Positions 52,623 through 62,185 of a DNA stretch of 64,000 nt are shown here, piece by piece; the first letter of the stretch is position 1, and the number at the start of each line of letters is the position of its first letter. This stretch comes from Streptomyces tibetensis (GTDB lineage Bacteria > Actinomycetota > Actinomycetes > Streptomycetales > Streptomycetaceae): positions 372,001-436,000 of the forward strand of contig NZ_SZVW01000002.1 of NCBI RefSeq assembly GCF_007655005.1, written 5' to 3'. Below the pieces are notes generated by a model. The model had not been told where the DNA came from and searched no databases. It saw nothing but the letters and a program-made list of their open reading frames with translations. The position numbers and the translations under genes were made by a program.

Positions 52623-53566
52623 ACGAGGTCCACCTTGTCGTCGGGGGCGAGGCGCCGCTGCACCCAGGTCACCGCGAGGACGATCAGCAGCAGCACGAGC
52701 GCGGCCGCCGAGGCGAGGCCCGTCTTGTTGAACTGGAAGGCCAGCTTCACGGTCTGGATCACGAACGTCTCGGTGCCGGTCGCGCCGCCCGTCATGATGT
52801 ACGGGATCTCGAAGACCGACAGGGAGCCCGATATCGAGAGGATCACGGTGAGGGACAGCACCGGCTTGATGCCCGGCGCGATGATGTACCGGAACTGGTG
52901 CCAGCGGTTCGCGCCGTCCAGTTCGGCCGCCTCGTACAGCTCCCCCGGGATCGACTGGATCGCGCCGAGGAACAGTACGAAGTTCAGGCCCAGGTAGCGC
53001 CAGACGGAGACGCCGGCCAGGGAGGTGTTCGCGGACTCCGGGGTGCCGAGCCAGGCCCGGTCCGTCTCCACGCCGAGCAGGCTCAGGACCGAGTCGAGGG
53101 TGCCGCCGTCCTGGAAGAAGTAGAGGAAGACGAACCCGATCGCCACGCCGTTGATCAGGTACGGGAAGAACAGCACGCCCTTGAAGAGGTTCCGGAAGCG
53201 GACGTCGAAGCTGAGGATCGTGGCGAAGTAGAGCGCGGCGACGATCTGGACGACGGAGGCCGCCAGGTAGTAGCCGCTGACCCAGAAGACCTCGAACAGC
53301 TCGGGGCGGGTGAAGAGTTCGCTGTAGTTCTCGGCGCCCGTGAAGTTCAGTTCGGGGCTTACTCCGTCCCAGTCGGTGAAGCTGTACGCGACCATGTTGG
53401 CGATCGGCGCGTAGGTGAAGACGATCAGGAGAGTGAGCGGGGCGAGCAGGAAGAGCCAGGGGGTGGCCCCGCGCCACAGGCGTGCCGGGCGCGGGGCGGG
53501 GGCCGGGGCGGGGACGGCCGCCCCCGCGGCGGCCTTGACGGCCGCCGTCTCGGTCGTGCCCGTCAT
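52619..53566 (-). CDS. Sugar ABC transporter permease (MalF type), second locus
   Basis: This 315-residue permease has a Pro/Ala-rich cytoplasmic tail, six membrane helices and the EAA loop (GELYEAAELDGANRWHQFRYI). The start ATG overlaps the stop of the binding-protein gene by one base (TGATG). Its EAA loop pairs with the same shared ATPase as other CUT1 systems; no ATPase gene is here. Confidence 0.93.
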   Translation of the reverse strand: MTGTTETAAVKAAAGAAVPAPAPAPRPARLWRGATPWLFLLAPLTLLIVFTYAPIANMVAYSFTDWDGVSPELNFTGAENYSELFTRPELFEVFWVSGYYLAASVVQIVAALYFATILSFDVRFRNLFKGVLFFPYLINGVAIGFVFLYFFQDGGTLDSVLSLLGVETDRAWLGTPESANTSLAGVSVWRYLGLNFVLFLGAIQSIPGELYEAAELDGANRWHQFRYIIAPGIKPVLSLTVILSISGSLSVFEIPYIMTGGATGTETFVIQTVKLAFQFNKTGLASAAALVLLLIVLAVTWVQRRLAPDDKVDLV

Positions 53567-54879
53567 CAGGACCCCAGCGATTTCTGGGTCTCGGTCCACT
53601 TCTCACCGAGGCCGTCCAGGTAGTCGTCCGGGTCGCCCTTCCTGGCGCCGCGAGCCATGTCGACGAGTTCCTTGCGGTAGTCGGGCTTGTTGATGCCCAC
53701 CTCGGACTGGTTCTCGATGGTCTTCAGCTCGGCGCCCTTGCTGTCGTCGAGGTCGAGGAGCTTGACGCCCGCCTCCTCGTACGGCTTCAGGATGTCGGGC
53801 AGGGGGGCGTCCTTGAGCGGGGACAGCGCGAGGTTGTCCTCGGCGTAGCCCGACTTGTCGGTGAACCAGTCGATCCAGGCGCGGGCGGCGCCCTTGTGCG
53901 AGGAGTGGACGTTGACGGCCTGGTTGTAGTCGGGCGACGTCACCGCGCAGAACGTGCCGTCCTTCTGGGCGGGGAAGGGCATGAACCCGATGTCGTCCGG
54001 GTCGGCGCCGGCCTGCTTCGCCGCGCCCTGCATCTGGATGACCGCCCAGGAGCCGAGCCACATGGTGGCGATCTCGCCCTTGGCCAGCTTGGGCTTGGAC
54101 GCCTCCCAGTTGGTGGTGGTCGGGTCCTTCTCGACGAGCCCCTCGTGCACGATGTCGTACAGCAGGCTGTCCGCCACCCGCAGTTCGCCGCCCTCGGCCC
54201 AGGGGTTGCCCTCGGCCCACCTGGTGGTGGCCTGCTCGTCGCAGCTGACCGAGCCCCTGACGCCCGTCCACTGGCTGAGCGGCCATCCGTCCTTGAAGTT
54301 GGTGTAGTAGGGGACCGCGTCGGTCTTCGACTTGATCGCCTTGAGGCCGGCGAGGAACTCGGCCGGTGTCGTGGGCCATTGGGTGACCCCGGCCTCTCTC
54401 CACACCTTCTTGTTGTAGATGAACCCCGGAAGGGCGCCGAGCGGGCTCTGGCCGTAGACCTTGCCGCCGACGGCCGTGTAGTCGGTGAAGCGGTACTTCT
54501 TGCTCCGCTCCGCCTGGCCGCCCAGCGAGGCGAAGAACTTGGGGTAGTCCTTCTTCTCGATCACCGCCGGGATCATGAGGACGTCCCCGTAGTTCTCCGT
54601 GTTCATACGGATCTTGACTTCGCCCTCGTAGTCGGTGATGCCGTCGAACTCGACCTTCACCTTCGGATACGTCTTGTTGAACTCGGCGGCGTACTTCTTC
54701 ATCGTCCCGTCCTGCACGAGGTCGGTCCGGTGGGTGAGGACGGTGATGGTCCCGTCGACCTTGGCAGGGTCGTCGGGCGCCTCGGCGTCGGCGCCCTTGG
54801 CGGAGCCTTTGGAGCCGGTGCAGCCGGAGGCCAGCAGGGCTGCGCCCACGGCGAGGGCGAGGAGGGTACGGCGGTTCAT
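53566..54879 (-). CDS. Sugar ABC transporter substrate-binding lipoprotein, second locus
   Basis: This 437-residue binding protein has a lipoprotein signal with lipobox LLASGC and a family-1 solute-binding fold (GTITVLTHRTDLVQDG; PAVIEKKDYPKFF; TMWLGSWAVIQMQ). It captures the sugar outside the cell for the two permeases downstream. It is divergent from the GH2 gene and shares its control region, so uptake and hydrolysis are switched on together. Confidence 0.93.
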   Translation of the reverse strand: MNRRTLLALAVGAALLASGCTGSKGSAKGADAEAPDDPAKVDGTITVLTHRTDLVQDGTMKKYAAEFNKTYPKVKVEFDGITDYEGEVKIRMNTENYGDVLMIPAVIEKKDYPKFFASLGGQAERSKKYRFTDYTAVGGKVYGQSPLGALPGFIYNKKVWREAGVTQWPTTPAEFLAGLKAIKSKTDAVPYYTNFKDGWPLSQWTGVRGSVSCDEQATTRWAEGNPWAEGGELRVADSLLYDIVHEGLVEKDPTTTNWEASKPKLAKGEIATMWLGSWAVIQMQGAAKQAGADPDDIGFMPFPAQKDGTFCAVTSPDYNQAVNVHSSHKGAARAWIDWFTDKSGYAEDNLALSPLKDAPLPDILKPYEEAGVKLLDLDDSKGAELKTIENQSEVGINKPDYRKELVDMARGARKGDPDDYLDGLGEKWTETQKSLGS

Positions 54880-54950
54880 GTGCGTCAGCTCCGTTCGCTG
54901 AGGGGAACTCGGGACGGACGAGCACGTGCGGTATGGCTGGTTCGGCACTC

Positions 54951-54966
54951 TGACAGCGCTTTCTCA
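54951..54966. promoter_or_regulatory. LacI-type operator between the transporter and the beta-mannosidase
   Basis: TGACAGCGCTTTCTCA is an imperfect palindrome centred on AGCGCT, the centre of many LacI-family operators (CebR-like). It lies between the divergent starts, 72 bases from the transporter gene and 78 from the GH2 gene. Two ACCGGT sites (54967-54972 and 55025-55030) flank it. The LacI gene downstream is the likely binder. Confidence 0.6.
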
Positions 54967-55043
54967 ACCGGTAAAGTCCCATTCCCGCCAAGGATGCGAA
55001 AAACAGGACCCCGCCTCTTACTGGACCGGTTAAGGGAGTGCGC

Positions 55044-57413
55044 ATGCTGGAGGCCACACCGCTTTGCGACGGATGGATCCTGCGGCACGACTCGGGCGGA
55101 CTGCCGGCCACCGTGCCGGGGTGCGTGCACACCGACCTGATGGCCGCCGGGGTGATCCCGGACCCGTTCCTCGGGCGCAACGAGACCGAGGTGGCCTGGG
55201 TCGGGCGCCGCGACTGGACCTACGAGCGGGAGCTCGGGGGCTCGTCCGCGCAGGAGCAGACCGACCTGGTCTTCGACGGGCTCGACACCGTCGCCGAGAT
55301 CTCCCTGGACGGGCGGCTACTGGGGAAGGTCCGCAACATGCACCGCTCGTACCGGTTCGACGTGACGGGCCTGTCCGGGCGGCTGTCCGTACGGTTCGTC
55401 TCGGCGTACGCGGAGGCGGAGGCGGTGCGGGGCCGGGTCGGCGAGCGCCCCGCCGCCTACGCCGAGCCCTACCAGTACCTGCGCAAGATGGCCTGCTCCT
55501 TCGGCTGGGACTGGGGACCCACCCTGGTGACGGCCGGGATCTGGCGGCCGGTGCGCCTGGAGCACTGGTCGACGGCACGGATCGCCCGGGTGCGTCCGCT
55601 GGTCACCGTCGAGGAGGGCACGGGCGTCGTCGAGCTGGTCGTGGACGTCGAACGGACCCGGGTCGAGGCACCGCTCGCCGTGGAGGCGACCGTCGCGGGA
55701 GTGCGGGCGCGGGTCGAGATCGAGGGGGCGGGCGGGGTCGTACGGCTGCGGGTGCCGGACGCTCGGCTGTGGTGGCCGCGCGGGTACGGCGAACAGCCGC
55801 TCTACGACGTGGAGCTGACGCTGCTGCACGGCGAGGAGGCGCTGGACGTGTGGCGGCGGCGGGTGGGCTTCCGGACCGTCGAGCTGGACCGGCGGCCCGA
55901 CGCGCACGGCACCGGCTTCACCCTCGTCGTCAACGGCGAGCGGCTCTTCGCGCGGGGCGTCAACTGGATCCCCGACGACGTCTTCCCGTCCCGGATCACC
56001 CGCGAGCGCTACCGGGAACGCCTTGAGCAGGCGGCCGGCGCGGGCGTGGATCTCGTACGGATCTGGGGCGGCGGCATCTACGAGAGCGAGGACTTCTACG
56101 ACGCCTGCGACGACCTCGGGCTGCTGGTCTGGCAGGACTTCCCGTTCGCCTGCGCGGCCTACCCGGAGGAGCAGCCGCTGCGCGGCGAGGTGGAGGCCGA
56201 GGCGCGGGAGAACGTCGTACGGCTGATGCCGCATCCGTCGCTCGTGCTGTGGAACGGCAACAACGAGAACCTGTGGGGCTTCAGGGACTGGGAGTGGGAG
56301 CCGCGGCTGGCCGGGGACTCCTGGGGCGAGGGGTACTACCTGGGCGTGCTGCCGCGCGTGGTGGCCGAGCTGGACCCGACCCGGCCGTACGCGGCGGGCA
56401 GCCCCTGGTCCGGGTCGTGGGAGCACCACCCGAACGACCCGGCGCACGGCACCCACCACTCGTGGGAGGTGTGGAACCGGGAGGACTACGCGGACTACCG
56501 GCTGAGCGTGCCGCGCTTCGTCGCCGAGTTCGGCTGGCAGGCACCGCCCGCGTACACCACGCTGCGCCGGGCCCTGCCCGGGGAGGAGCTCGCGCCGGAC
56601 TCCCCCGGCATGCTGCACCACCAGAAGGCCGACGACGGCAACGGCAAGCTGGAGCGGGGGCTCCAGCGGCATTTCGCCGTGCCGGAGGGCGACTTCGACC
56701 GGTGGCACTACCTGATGCAGCTCAACCAGGCACGGGCGATCGCTGCCGGGATCGAGCACTGGCGGGCGCACTGGCCGATGTGCGCGGGCACGATCGTCTG
56801 GCAGCTCAACGACTGCTGGCCGGTGACGTCCTGGGCGGCGATCGACGGGGACGGCCGGGAGAAACCGCTGTACCACGAGCTGAGGCGGCTGTACTCGGAC
56901 CGGCTGCTGACGATCCTGGCGGGGGACGGCGGCTTGCAGCTGGCCGCCGTGAACCAGGCGGCCGGGGACTGGGCGGGGGCCCTCATCCTGCGCCGGATGT
57001 CCGTGGCGGGCGGGACTCTGGGGCAGACGGGTGTGAAGTTCACGGCCGGGGCACGGGCCGTGGCCCGGGTCGAGGTGCCGCCCGAGCTGACGCCCGTCGG
57101 GCCGGAGGAGTTCCTGGTCGCCGACGTGGACGGGCTGCGGGCGGTGCACTTCCCGCTGCCGGACCGTGAAGTCGCCTACCCGCAGCCCGGGTTCGATGTC
57201 GCGCTCGCCCCGGGCGGCATCACCGTGACCGCCCGCACCCTGGTCCGGGACCTGCTGCTCCAGGCCGACCGGCTGGAGCCGGGGGCAAGGGCCGACCGGG
57301 GGCTGGTCACCCTGCTGCCGGGCGAAGAGGTGACCATCGGGGTGCGCGGCTGGAAGACTCCGGACGCGGAGACCGCCCGTTCGGCCCTGTACTGCGTGGA
57401 GCCCACCCGATGA
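55044..57413 (+). CDS. GH2 beta-mannosidase
   Basis: This 789-residue glycoside hydrolase family 2 enzyme removes terminal beta-mannose. The acid/base is Glu408 in NGNNEN and the nucleophile is Glu495 in FVAEFGWQ; RGVNWIPDDVFPSR and WGGGIYESEDFYD are diagnostic of the beta-mannosidase subgroup rather than beta-galactosidase. No signal peptide, so it acts on imported mannosides. The ATG at 55044 follows AAGGGAG; GTG 55038 overlaps that site and is less likely. It overlaps the LacI gene by four bases. Confidence 0.93.
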   Translation: MLEATPLCDGWILRHDSGGLPATVPGCVHTDLMAAGVIPDPFLGRNETEVAWVGRRDWTYERELGGSSAQEQTDLVFDGLDTVAEISLDGRLLGKVRNMHRSYRFDVTGLSGRLSVRFVSAYAEAEAVRGRVGERPAAYAEPYQYLRKMACSFGWDWGPTLVTAGIWRPVRLEHWSTARIARVRPLVTVEEGTGVVELVVDVERTRVEAPLAVEATVAGVRARVEIEGAGGVVRLRVPDARLWWPRGYGEQPLYDVELTLLHGEEALDVWRRRVGFRTVELDRRPDAHGTGFTLVVNGERLFARGVNWIPDDVFPSRITRERYRERLEQAAGAGVDLVRIWGGGIYESEDFYDACDDLGLLVWQDFPFACAAYPEEQPLRGEVEAEARENVVRLMPHPSLVLWNGNNENLWGFRDWEWEPRLAGDSWGEGYYLGVLPRVVAELDPTRPYAAGSPWSGSWEHHPNDPAHGTHHSWEVWNREDYADYRLSVPRFVAEFGWQAPPAYTTLRRALPGEELAPDSPGMLHHQKADDGNGKLERGLQRHFAVPEGDFDRWHYLMQLNQARAIAAGIEHWRAHWPMCAGTIVWQLNDCWPVTSWAAIDGDGREKPLYHELRRLYSDRLLTILAGDGGLQLAAVNQAAGDWAGALILRRMSVAGGTLGQTGVKFTAGARAVARVEVPPELTPVGPEEFLVADVDGLRAVHFPLPDREVAYPQPGFDVALAPGGITVTARTLVRDLLLQADRLEPGARADRGLVTLLPGEEVTIGVRGWKTPDAETARSALYCVEPTR

Positions 57414-58444
57414 CGGCAACGCCGACCCCTCGCGTCACCATCAAGGACGTCGCCGCGCGCGCCGGCGTCTCGAAGGGTGCCGTGTCCCTCGCCTTCAACC
57501 ACAAGCCCGGGCTCTCGGATGCCACCCGGGACCGGATCTTCCGGGCGGCGCACGAACTGGGCTGGGCGCCGAGTCTCACGGCGCGGACCCTGGCCGGATC
57601 GCGGGTGGACGTGGTGGGCCTGGCGGTGTGCCGGCCGGCGCGGGTCCTGGGGCTCGAACCCTGGTACATGGAGTTCGTCTCCGGCGTGCAGAGCGTCCTG
57701 GCCGAACACTCCAGCTCGCTGCTGCTGAGGCTGGTGCGGAACATGGACGAGGAGGTGGGCGTCCAGGAGGCGTGGTGGCGGGCGCGGCAGATCGGCGGGT
57801 CGATCCTCGTCGACTTCCGCGCGGACGATCCGCGGGCGGCCATGACCCAGCGCCTCGGGATGCCGGCGGTCGCCGTCGGGCATCCCTCGCTGACCGGGGG
57901 GCTCACGTCGGTGTGGACGGACGACGCCACGGCCGTGACGGAGGCGGTGCGGTATCTGGCCGCCCTCGGGCACCGTCGGATCGCCCGGGTGGGCGGGGCG
58001 GCGGACCTCGGGCACACGGCGATCCGGACGGCGGCGTTCGACCAGGCGGCGGGGACGCTGGCGCTGGCCGGGGCGTGGCAGGTCGGGACGGACTTCTCGG
58101 GGGACGCGGGGGCGCGGGCGACGCGCTCGCTGCTGACCGCGGCGCGGGCCGACCGGCCGACCGCGATCCTCTACGACAACGACATCATGGCGGTGGCGGG
58201 CCTGTCGGTGGCGGCGGAGATGGGTCTGCGGGTGCCGGAGGACGTGTCGCTGCTGGCCTGGGACGACTCGCAGCTGTGCCGGCTGACGCATCCGACGCTT
58301 TCGGCCATGAGCCATGACGTGCATGGTTTTGGAGCAGACGTGGCTCGGACGTTGTTCTCGGTGATCGCCGGGGGTGAGGGTGGGTCGCATCCTGTGCCGA
58401 CTCCTGTGCTGATGCCTCGGGGGTCCACAGCGCCGCCTCGGTGA
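57410..58444 (+). CDS. LacI-family transcriptional regulator
   Basis: This 344-residue repressor has an N-terminal LacI HTH (TIKDVAARAGVSKGAVSLAFN; hinge helix in RTLAGSRVD) and a type-1 periplasmic-binding-like effector domain. It is translated with the beta-mannosidase (ATGA overlap) and very probably represses both divergent operons at the palindrome at 54951-54966, released by a mannoside. The final segment ends LMPRGSTAPPR, the usual family C-terminus. Confidence 0.93.
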   Translation: MTATPTPRVTIKDVAARAGVSKGAVSLAFNHKPGLSDATRDRIFRAAHELGWAPSLTARTLAGSRVDVVGLAVCRPARVLGLEPWYMEFVSGVQSVLAEHSSSLLLRLVRNMDEEVGVQEAWWRARQIGGSILVDFRADDPRAAMTQRLGMPAVAVGHPSLTGGLTSVWTDDATAVTEAVRYLAALGHRRIARVGGAADLGHTAIRTAAFDQAAGTLALAGAWQVGTDFSGDAGARATRSLLTAARADRPTAILYDNDIMAVAGLSVAAEMGLRVPEDVSLLAWDDSQLCRLTHPTLSAMSHDVHGFGADVARTLFSVIAGGEGGSHPVPTPVLMPRGSTAPPR

Positions 58445-58458
58445 GCGCCGTACCGGAG

Positions 58459-58533
58459 TGCGGGTGCGTTGTGGCTGGTCGCGCCCACGCGGCGGAGCCG
58501 CATATCGGAACGGTCCCGCGCCCCCGAAGGCAC
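58459..58533. repeat. Dispersed 3'-end element, copy D
   Basis: It reads GCGGGTGCGTTGTGGCTGGT, CGCGCCCACGCGGCGGAGCC and GCATATCGGAACGGTCCCGC, 15 bases after the LacI stop. It is the best-preserved copy and shows the core GCGGCGGAGCCGC palindrome. Confidence 0.85.
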
Positions 58534-58596
58534 CGCACGACCCGGAGACGAGATGTGACCTTCACCGCTCCGCCTGCCAGGACTGTGCAGCTACGT

Positions 58597-58608
58597 TACT
58601 CATAAGTA
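58597..58608. promoter_or_regulatory. Palindrome upstream of the fatty-acid oxidation operon
   Basis: TACT (58597-58600) and AGTA (58605-58608) with spacer CATA form a short inverted repeat, about 70 bases before the thiolase start. TetR-type operators of this kind often control fatty-acid degradation genes, but the match is short. Confidence 0.35.
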
Positions 58609-58679
58609 GCATGGGGCCTGAGCGCGCGCTCAGCGCATCGCAGCAGCAATGCAGATCCTGACCCTGGAGGAGAGCCATC

Positions 58680-59897
58680 GTGCCTCGTACCGTCAGGGAC
58701 GTCGTCTTCGTCGACGGCGTCCGCACCCCGTTCGGCAAGGCGGGCCCGAAGGGCATCTACCACGAGACCCGTGCCGACGACCTCGTCGTGAAGGCGATCC
58801 GGGAGCTGCTGCGCCGCAACCCCGGACTCGACCCGAAGAAGATCGACGAGGTCGCCATCGCCGCGACCACGCAGATCGGTGACCAGGGCCTGACCATCGG
58901 CCGCACCGCCGGGATCCTCGCCGGTCTCCCGCAGTCCGTGCCGGGCTACTCCATCGACCGCATGTGCGCCGGCGCCCTGACCGCCGTCACCTCGGTCGCC
59001 GGTTCCGTCGCCTTCGGCGCCTACGACATCGCCATCGCGGGCGGCGTCGAGCACATGGGCCGCCACCCCATGGGCGAGGGCGTGGACCCGAACCCGCGGT
59101 TCGTCTCCGAGAAGCTGGTCGACGAGTCGGCCCTTTTCATGGGCATGACCGCGGAGAACCTCCACGACCGCTACCCGCAGATCACCAAGCAGCGCGCCGA
59201 CGAGTACGCCGTGCGCTCCCAGGAGAAGGCCGCCAAGGCGTACGCCAACGGCAAGATCCAGGCCGACCTGGTGCCGGTCTCGGTACGCCGCACCTCCCCC
59301 GAGGCCGGTGAGACGGGCTGGGGCCTGGTCACGGCCGACGAGCCGATGCGCCCGGGCACCACCCTGGAGAACCTCTCCGGCCTGAAGACCCCGTTCCGTG
59401 TGCACGGCCGGGTCACCGCCGGTAACGCGGCCGGTCTGAACGACGGCGCCACCGCCTCGCTCATCGCCTCCGAGGACTTCGCGCGGGAGCACGACCTCCC
59501 CGTGAAGATGCGCCTGGTCTCCTACTCCTTCGCGGGCGTGGAGCCGGAGGTCATGGGCTACGGCCCGATCCCGGCGACGGAGAAGGCGCTGGCCCAGGCC
59601 GGCCTGTCGATCTCCGACATCGGCCTGTTCGAGATCAACGAGGCCTTCGCCGTCCAGGTCCTGGCCTTCCTGGACCACTACGGCATCGCCGACGACGACG
59701 AGCGCGTCAACCAGTACGGCGGCGCCATCGCGTTCGGCCACCCGCTGGCCTCCTCCGGCGTCCGTCTGATGACGCAGCTGGCCCGCCAGTTCGAGGAGCA
59801 GCCGCACGTCCGCTACGGCCTGACCACCATGTGCGTCGGCTTCGGCATGGGCGCGACGGTCATCTGGGAGAACCCGCACTTCGAGGGGGACAAGTGA
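58680..59897 (+). CDS. fadA: Acetyl-CoA acyltransferase (thiolase)
   Basis: This 405-residue thiolase does the last step of beta-oxidation. The acylated Cys96 is in DRMCAGAL, and the other active residues are in INEAFA, GHPLASSG and CVGFGMG. The GTG follows GGAGGAGAG. Its stop overlaps the start of the FadB-like gene (GTGA), so the two subunits are made together. Confidence 0.95.
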   Translation: MPRTVRDVVFVDGVRTPFGKAGPKGIYHETRADDLVVKAIRELLRRNPGLDPKKIDEVAIAATTQIGDQGLTIGRTAGILAGLPQSVPGYSIDRMCAGALTAVTSVAGSVAFGAYDIAIAGGVEHMGRHPMGEGVDPNPRFVSEKLVDESALFMGMTAENLHDRYPQITKQRADEYAVRSQEKAAKAYANGKIQADLVPVSVRRTSPEAGETGWGLVTADEPMRPGTTLENLSGLKTPFRVHGRVTAGNAAGLNDGATASLIASEDFAREHDLPVKMRLVSYSFAGVEPEVMGYGPIPATEKALAQAGLSISDIGLFEINEAFAVQVLAFLDHYGIADDDERVNQYGGAIAFGHPLASSGVRLMTQLARQFEEQPHVRYGLTTMCVGFGMGATVIWENPHFEGDK

Positions 59898-62023
59898 GCA
59901 CCACCGCCGAGCTTCTCAAGCAGGCTTCCGAGCTGTTCCCGGACGAGGTCGTCACGAGTGCGCACGTACGCCACTTCGACCTCCCCCTGGGTGCCGGGCG
60001 CTTCGCCCTGATCACCCTGGACAACGGCCACGACCACACCAAGCCGACCACCTTCGGCCCGGCCTCGCTGGCGAACCTGAACACCGCCATCGACCAGGTC
60101 GAGAAGGAGGCGGCGGACGGCGAGATCATCGGCGTCGGTATCACCGGCAAGCCGTTCATCTTCGCGGTCGGCGCCGACCTCAAGGGCGTGGAGATCCTCA
60201 AGGAGTACGAGCACGCGCTCGCCATCGGCAAGGGCGGCCACGAGGTCTTCAAGCGGCTGTCCCAGCTGGCCGTGCCGACCTTCGCGTACTACAACGGCGC
60301 CGCGATGGGCGGCGGTGTCGAGGTGGGTCTGCACTGCACCTACCGCACCGTCTCCGCGGCCCTGCCGGCGTTCTCGCTCCCCGAGGTCTTCCTCGGCCTG
60401 GTGCCCGGCTGGGGCGGCTGCACGCTGCTGCCGAACCTGATCGGCCCCGAGAAGGCCGTCTCGGTGATCATCGAGAACAGCCTCAACCAGAACAAGCAGC
60501 TGGGGGGCAAGCAGGTCTACGAGCTCGGGATCGCCGACGCGATCTTCGAGGGCGCGGACTTCCTGGAGCAGTCGCTGATCTGGACCGCGGCCGTCCTCAA
60601 GGGCGAGCTGGAGATCGAGCGCCCGGTGATCGACCGCGGCGAGGGCTGGGACCAGGCCGTCGCCAAGGGCCGTTTCGTCGCGGACTCCAAGGTGCACGGC
60701 GCGGCCCCGGCCGCCTACCGCGCCCTGGACATCATCGCCGCAGCCAAGAACGGCGACCTCCAGCAGGGCTACGACGCCGAGGACAAGGCCCTCGCCGACC
60801 TGATCATGGGCGGTGAACTGCGCTCCGGCATCTACGCCTTCAACCTGGTGCAGAAGCGCGGCAAGCGCCCGGCCGGTGCCCCGGACAAGTCCCTGGCCCG
60901 CCCGGTCACCAAGGTCGGTGTCGTCGGCGCCGGTCTGATGGCCAGCCAGCTCGCGCTGCTGTTCCTGCGCCGCCTGGAGGTGCCGGTCGTGCTGACCGAC
61001 ATCGACCAGGAGCGCGTCGACAAGGGTGTGGGCTACGTCCACGCCGAGATCGACAAGCTGCTCGGCAAGGGCCGCATCAACCAGGACAAGGCCAACCGCC
61101 TCAAGGCGCTGGTGTCCGGTGTGCTGGACAAGGCCGAGGGCTTCTCGGACGCCGACTTCATCATCGAGGCGGTCTTCGAGGAGATCGGCGTCAAGCAGCA
61201 GGTGTTCGCGGAGGTCGAGGCGGTCGCCCCGGCGCACGCGATCCTCGCCACCAACACCTCCTCGCTGTCGGTGTCGGAGATGGCCTCGAAGCTGAAGCAC
61301 CCCGAGCGCGTCGTGGGCTTCCACTTCTTCAACCCGGTCGCGGTCCTGCCGCTGCTGGAGATCGTCCGCGGTGAGAAGACCGACGACGCCTCCCTCGCCA
61401 CGGCGTTCGGTGTCGCCAAGAAGCTGAAGAAGACCGCGGTCCTCACCAAGGACGCCCCGGCGTTCGTCGTGAACCGCATCCTGACCCGCTTCATGGGCGA
61501 GATCCAGAACATCATCGACGAGGGCACCCCCGTCGAGGTCGCCGAGAAGGGCGTCGAGCCGCTCGGTCTGCCGATGTCGCCGCTGGTCCTGCTGGAGCTG
61601 GTCGGCCCGGCGATCGGTCTGCACGTCTCGGAGACCCTCAACCGGGCCTTCCCGGACCGCTTCACGGTCTCCCCGAACCTCGCGGCCGTCGTCAAGGCGG
61701 GCAAGCGCGGCTTCTACGTCTACGACTCCGGCAAGCCGGAGCTGGACCCGGAGGTCGCCGCGCTGCTGAAGCAGGGCGACAGCGTCCTGACGGAGGAGCA
61801 GGTCCGCGACCGCGTGCTCGACGCGGTGGCGCAGGAGATCGGCATCATGCTCGACGAGGGCGTCGTCGCCGAGGCGCAGGACATCGACCTGTGCCTCATC
61901 ACGGGCGCCGGCTGGCCCTTCCACCTGGGCGGCATCACGCCGTACCTGGACCGCGAGGGTGTCTCCGAGCGCGTGAACGGCAAGCCGTTCCTGGCGCAGG
62001 GCGTCGCGAGCGTCCCGGCGTAA
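59894..62023 (+). CDS. fadB: FadB-like trifunctional fatty-acid oxidation protein
   Basis: This 709-residue protein combines an N-terminal enoyl-CoA hydratase and a C-terminal 3-hydroxyacyl-CoA dehydrogenase, so it performs steps two and three of beta-oxidation. The hydratase glutamates are Glu143 (GAAMGGGVEVGLHC) and Glu164 (FSLPEVFLGLVPGWGG). The NAD motif is VGVVGAGLMASQLA, and FHFFNPVAVLPLLEIV carries the dehydrogenase active site. It works with the thiolase encoded upstream. Confidence 0.95.
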   Translation: MSTTAELLKQASELFPDEVVTSAHVRHFDLPLGAGRFALITLDNGHDHTKPTTFGPASLANLNTAIDQVEKEAADGEIIGVGITGKPFIFAVGADLKGVEILKEYEHALAIGKGGHEVFKRLSQLAVPTFAYYNGAAMGGGVEVGLHCTYRTVSAALPAFSLPEVFLGLVPGWGGCTLLPNLIGPEKAVSVIIENSLNQNKQLGGKQVYELGIADAIFEGADFLEQSLIWTAAVLKGELEIERPVIDRGEGWDQAVAKGRFVADSKVHGAAPAAYRALDIIAAAKNGDLQQGYDAEDKALADLIMGGELRSGIYAFNLVQKRGKRPAGAPDKSLARPVTKVGVVGAGLMASQLALLFLRRLEVPVVLTDIDQERVDKGVGYVHAEIDKLLGKGRINQDKANRLKALVSGVLDKAEGFSDADFIIEAVFEEIGVKQQVFAEVEAVAPAHAILATNTSSLSVSEMASKLKHPERVVGFHFFNPVAVLPLLEIVRGEKTDDASLATAFGVAKKLKKTAVLTKDAPAFVVNRILTRFMGEIQNIIDEGTPVEVAEKGVEPLGLPMSPLVLLELVGPAIGLHVSETLNRAFPDRFTVSPNLAAVVKAGKRGFYVYDSGKPELDPEVAALLKQGDSVLTEEQVRDRVLDAVAQEIGIMLDEGVVAEAQDIDLCLITGAGWPFHLGGITPYLDREGVSERVNGKPFLAQGVASVPA

Positions 62024-62099
62024 CGCGTAACCCCTGAGGGGGGTGGGGCGTACGGTAACAATCCGTGCACCCGCCCCCCTTTCTGCATGCCGCCACAGA

Positions 62100-62105
62100 T
62101 AGGAT
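62100..62105 (+). promoter_or_regulatory. Candidate -10 box of the CBM3 gene
   Basis: TAGGAT exactly matches the -10 consensus of Streptomyces housekeeping promoters and lies 81 bases before the start. No good -35 is 17-18 bases upstream. ACAAT (62112-62116) and ATTGT (62123-62127) downstream form a small inverted repeat. Confidence 0.35.
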
Positions 62106-62185
62106 CCTCACACAATCCGACCATTGTTTACCCAACTCTGACGGTCTCCACCCCGGACCGCCGGGTGTCCTCGAAGGAGTCGTGC

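Noticed and set aside
61033..61704. - strand frame opposite fadB
   Set aside because: FadB is certain from its active-site motifs; the opposite frame has none.
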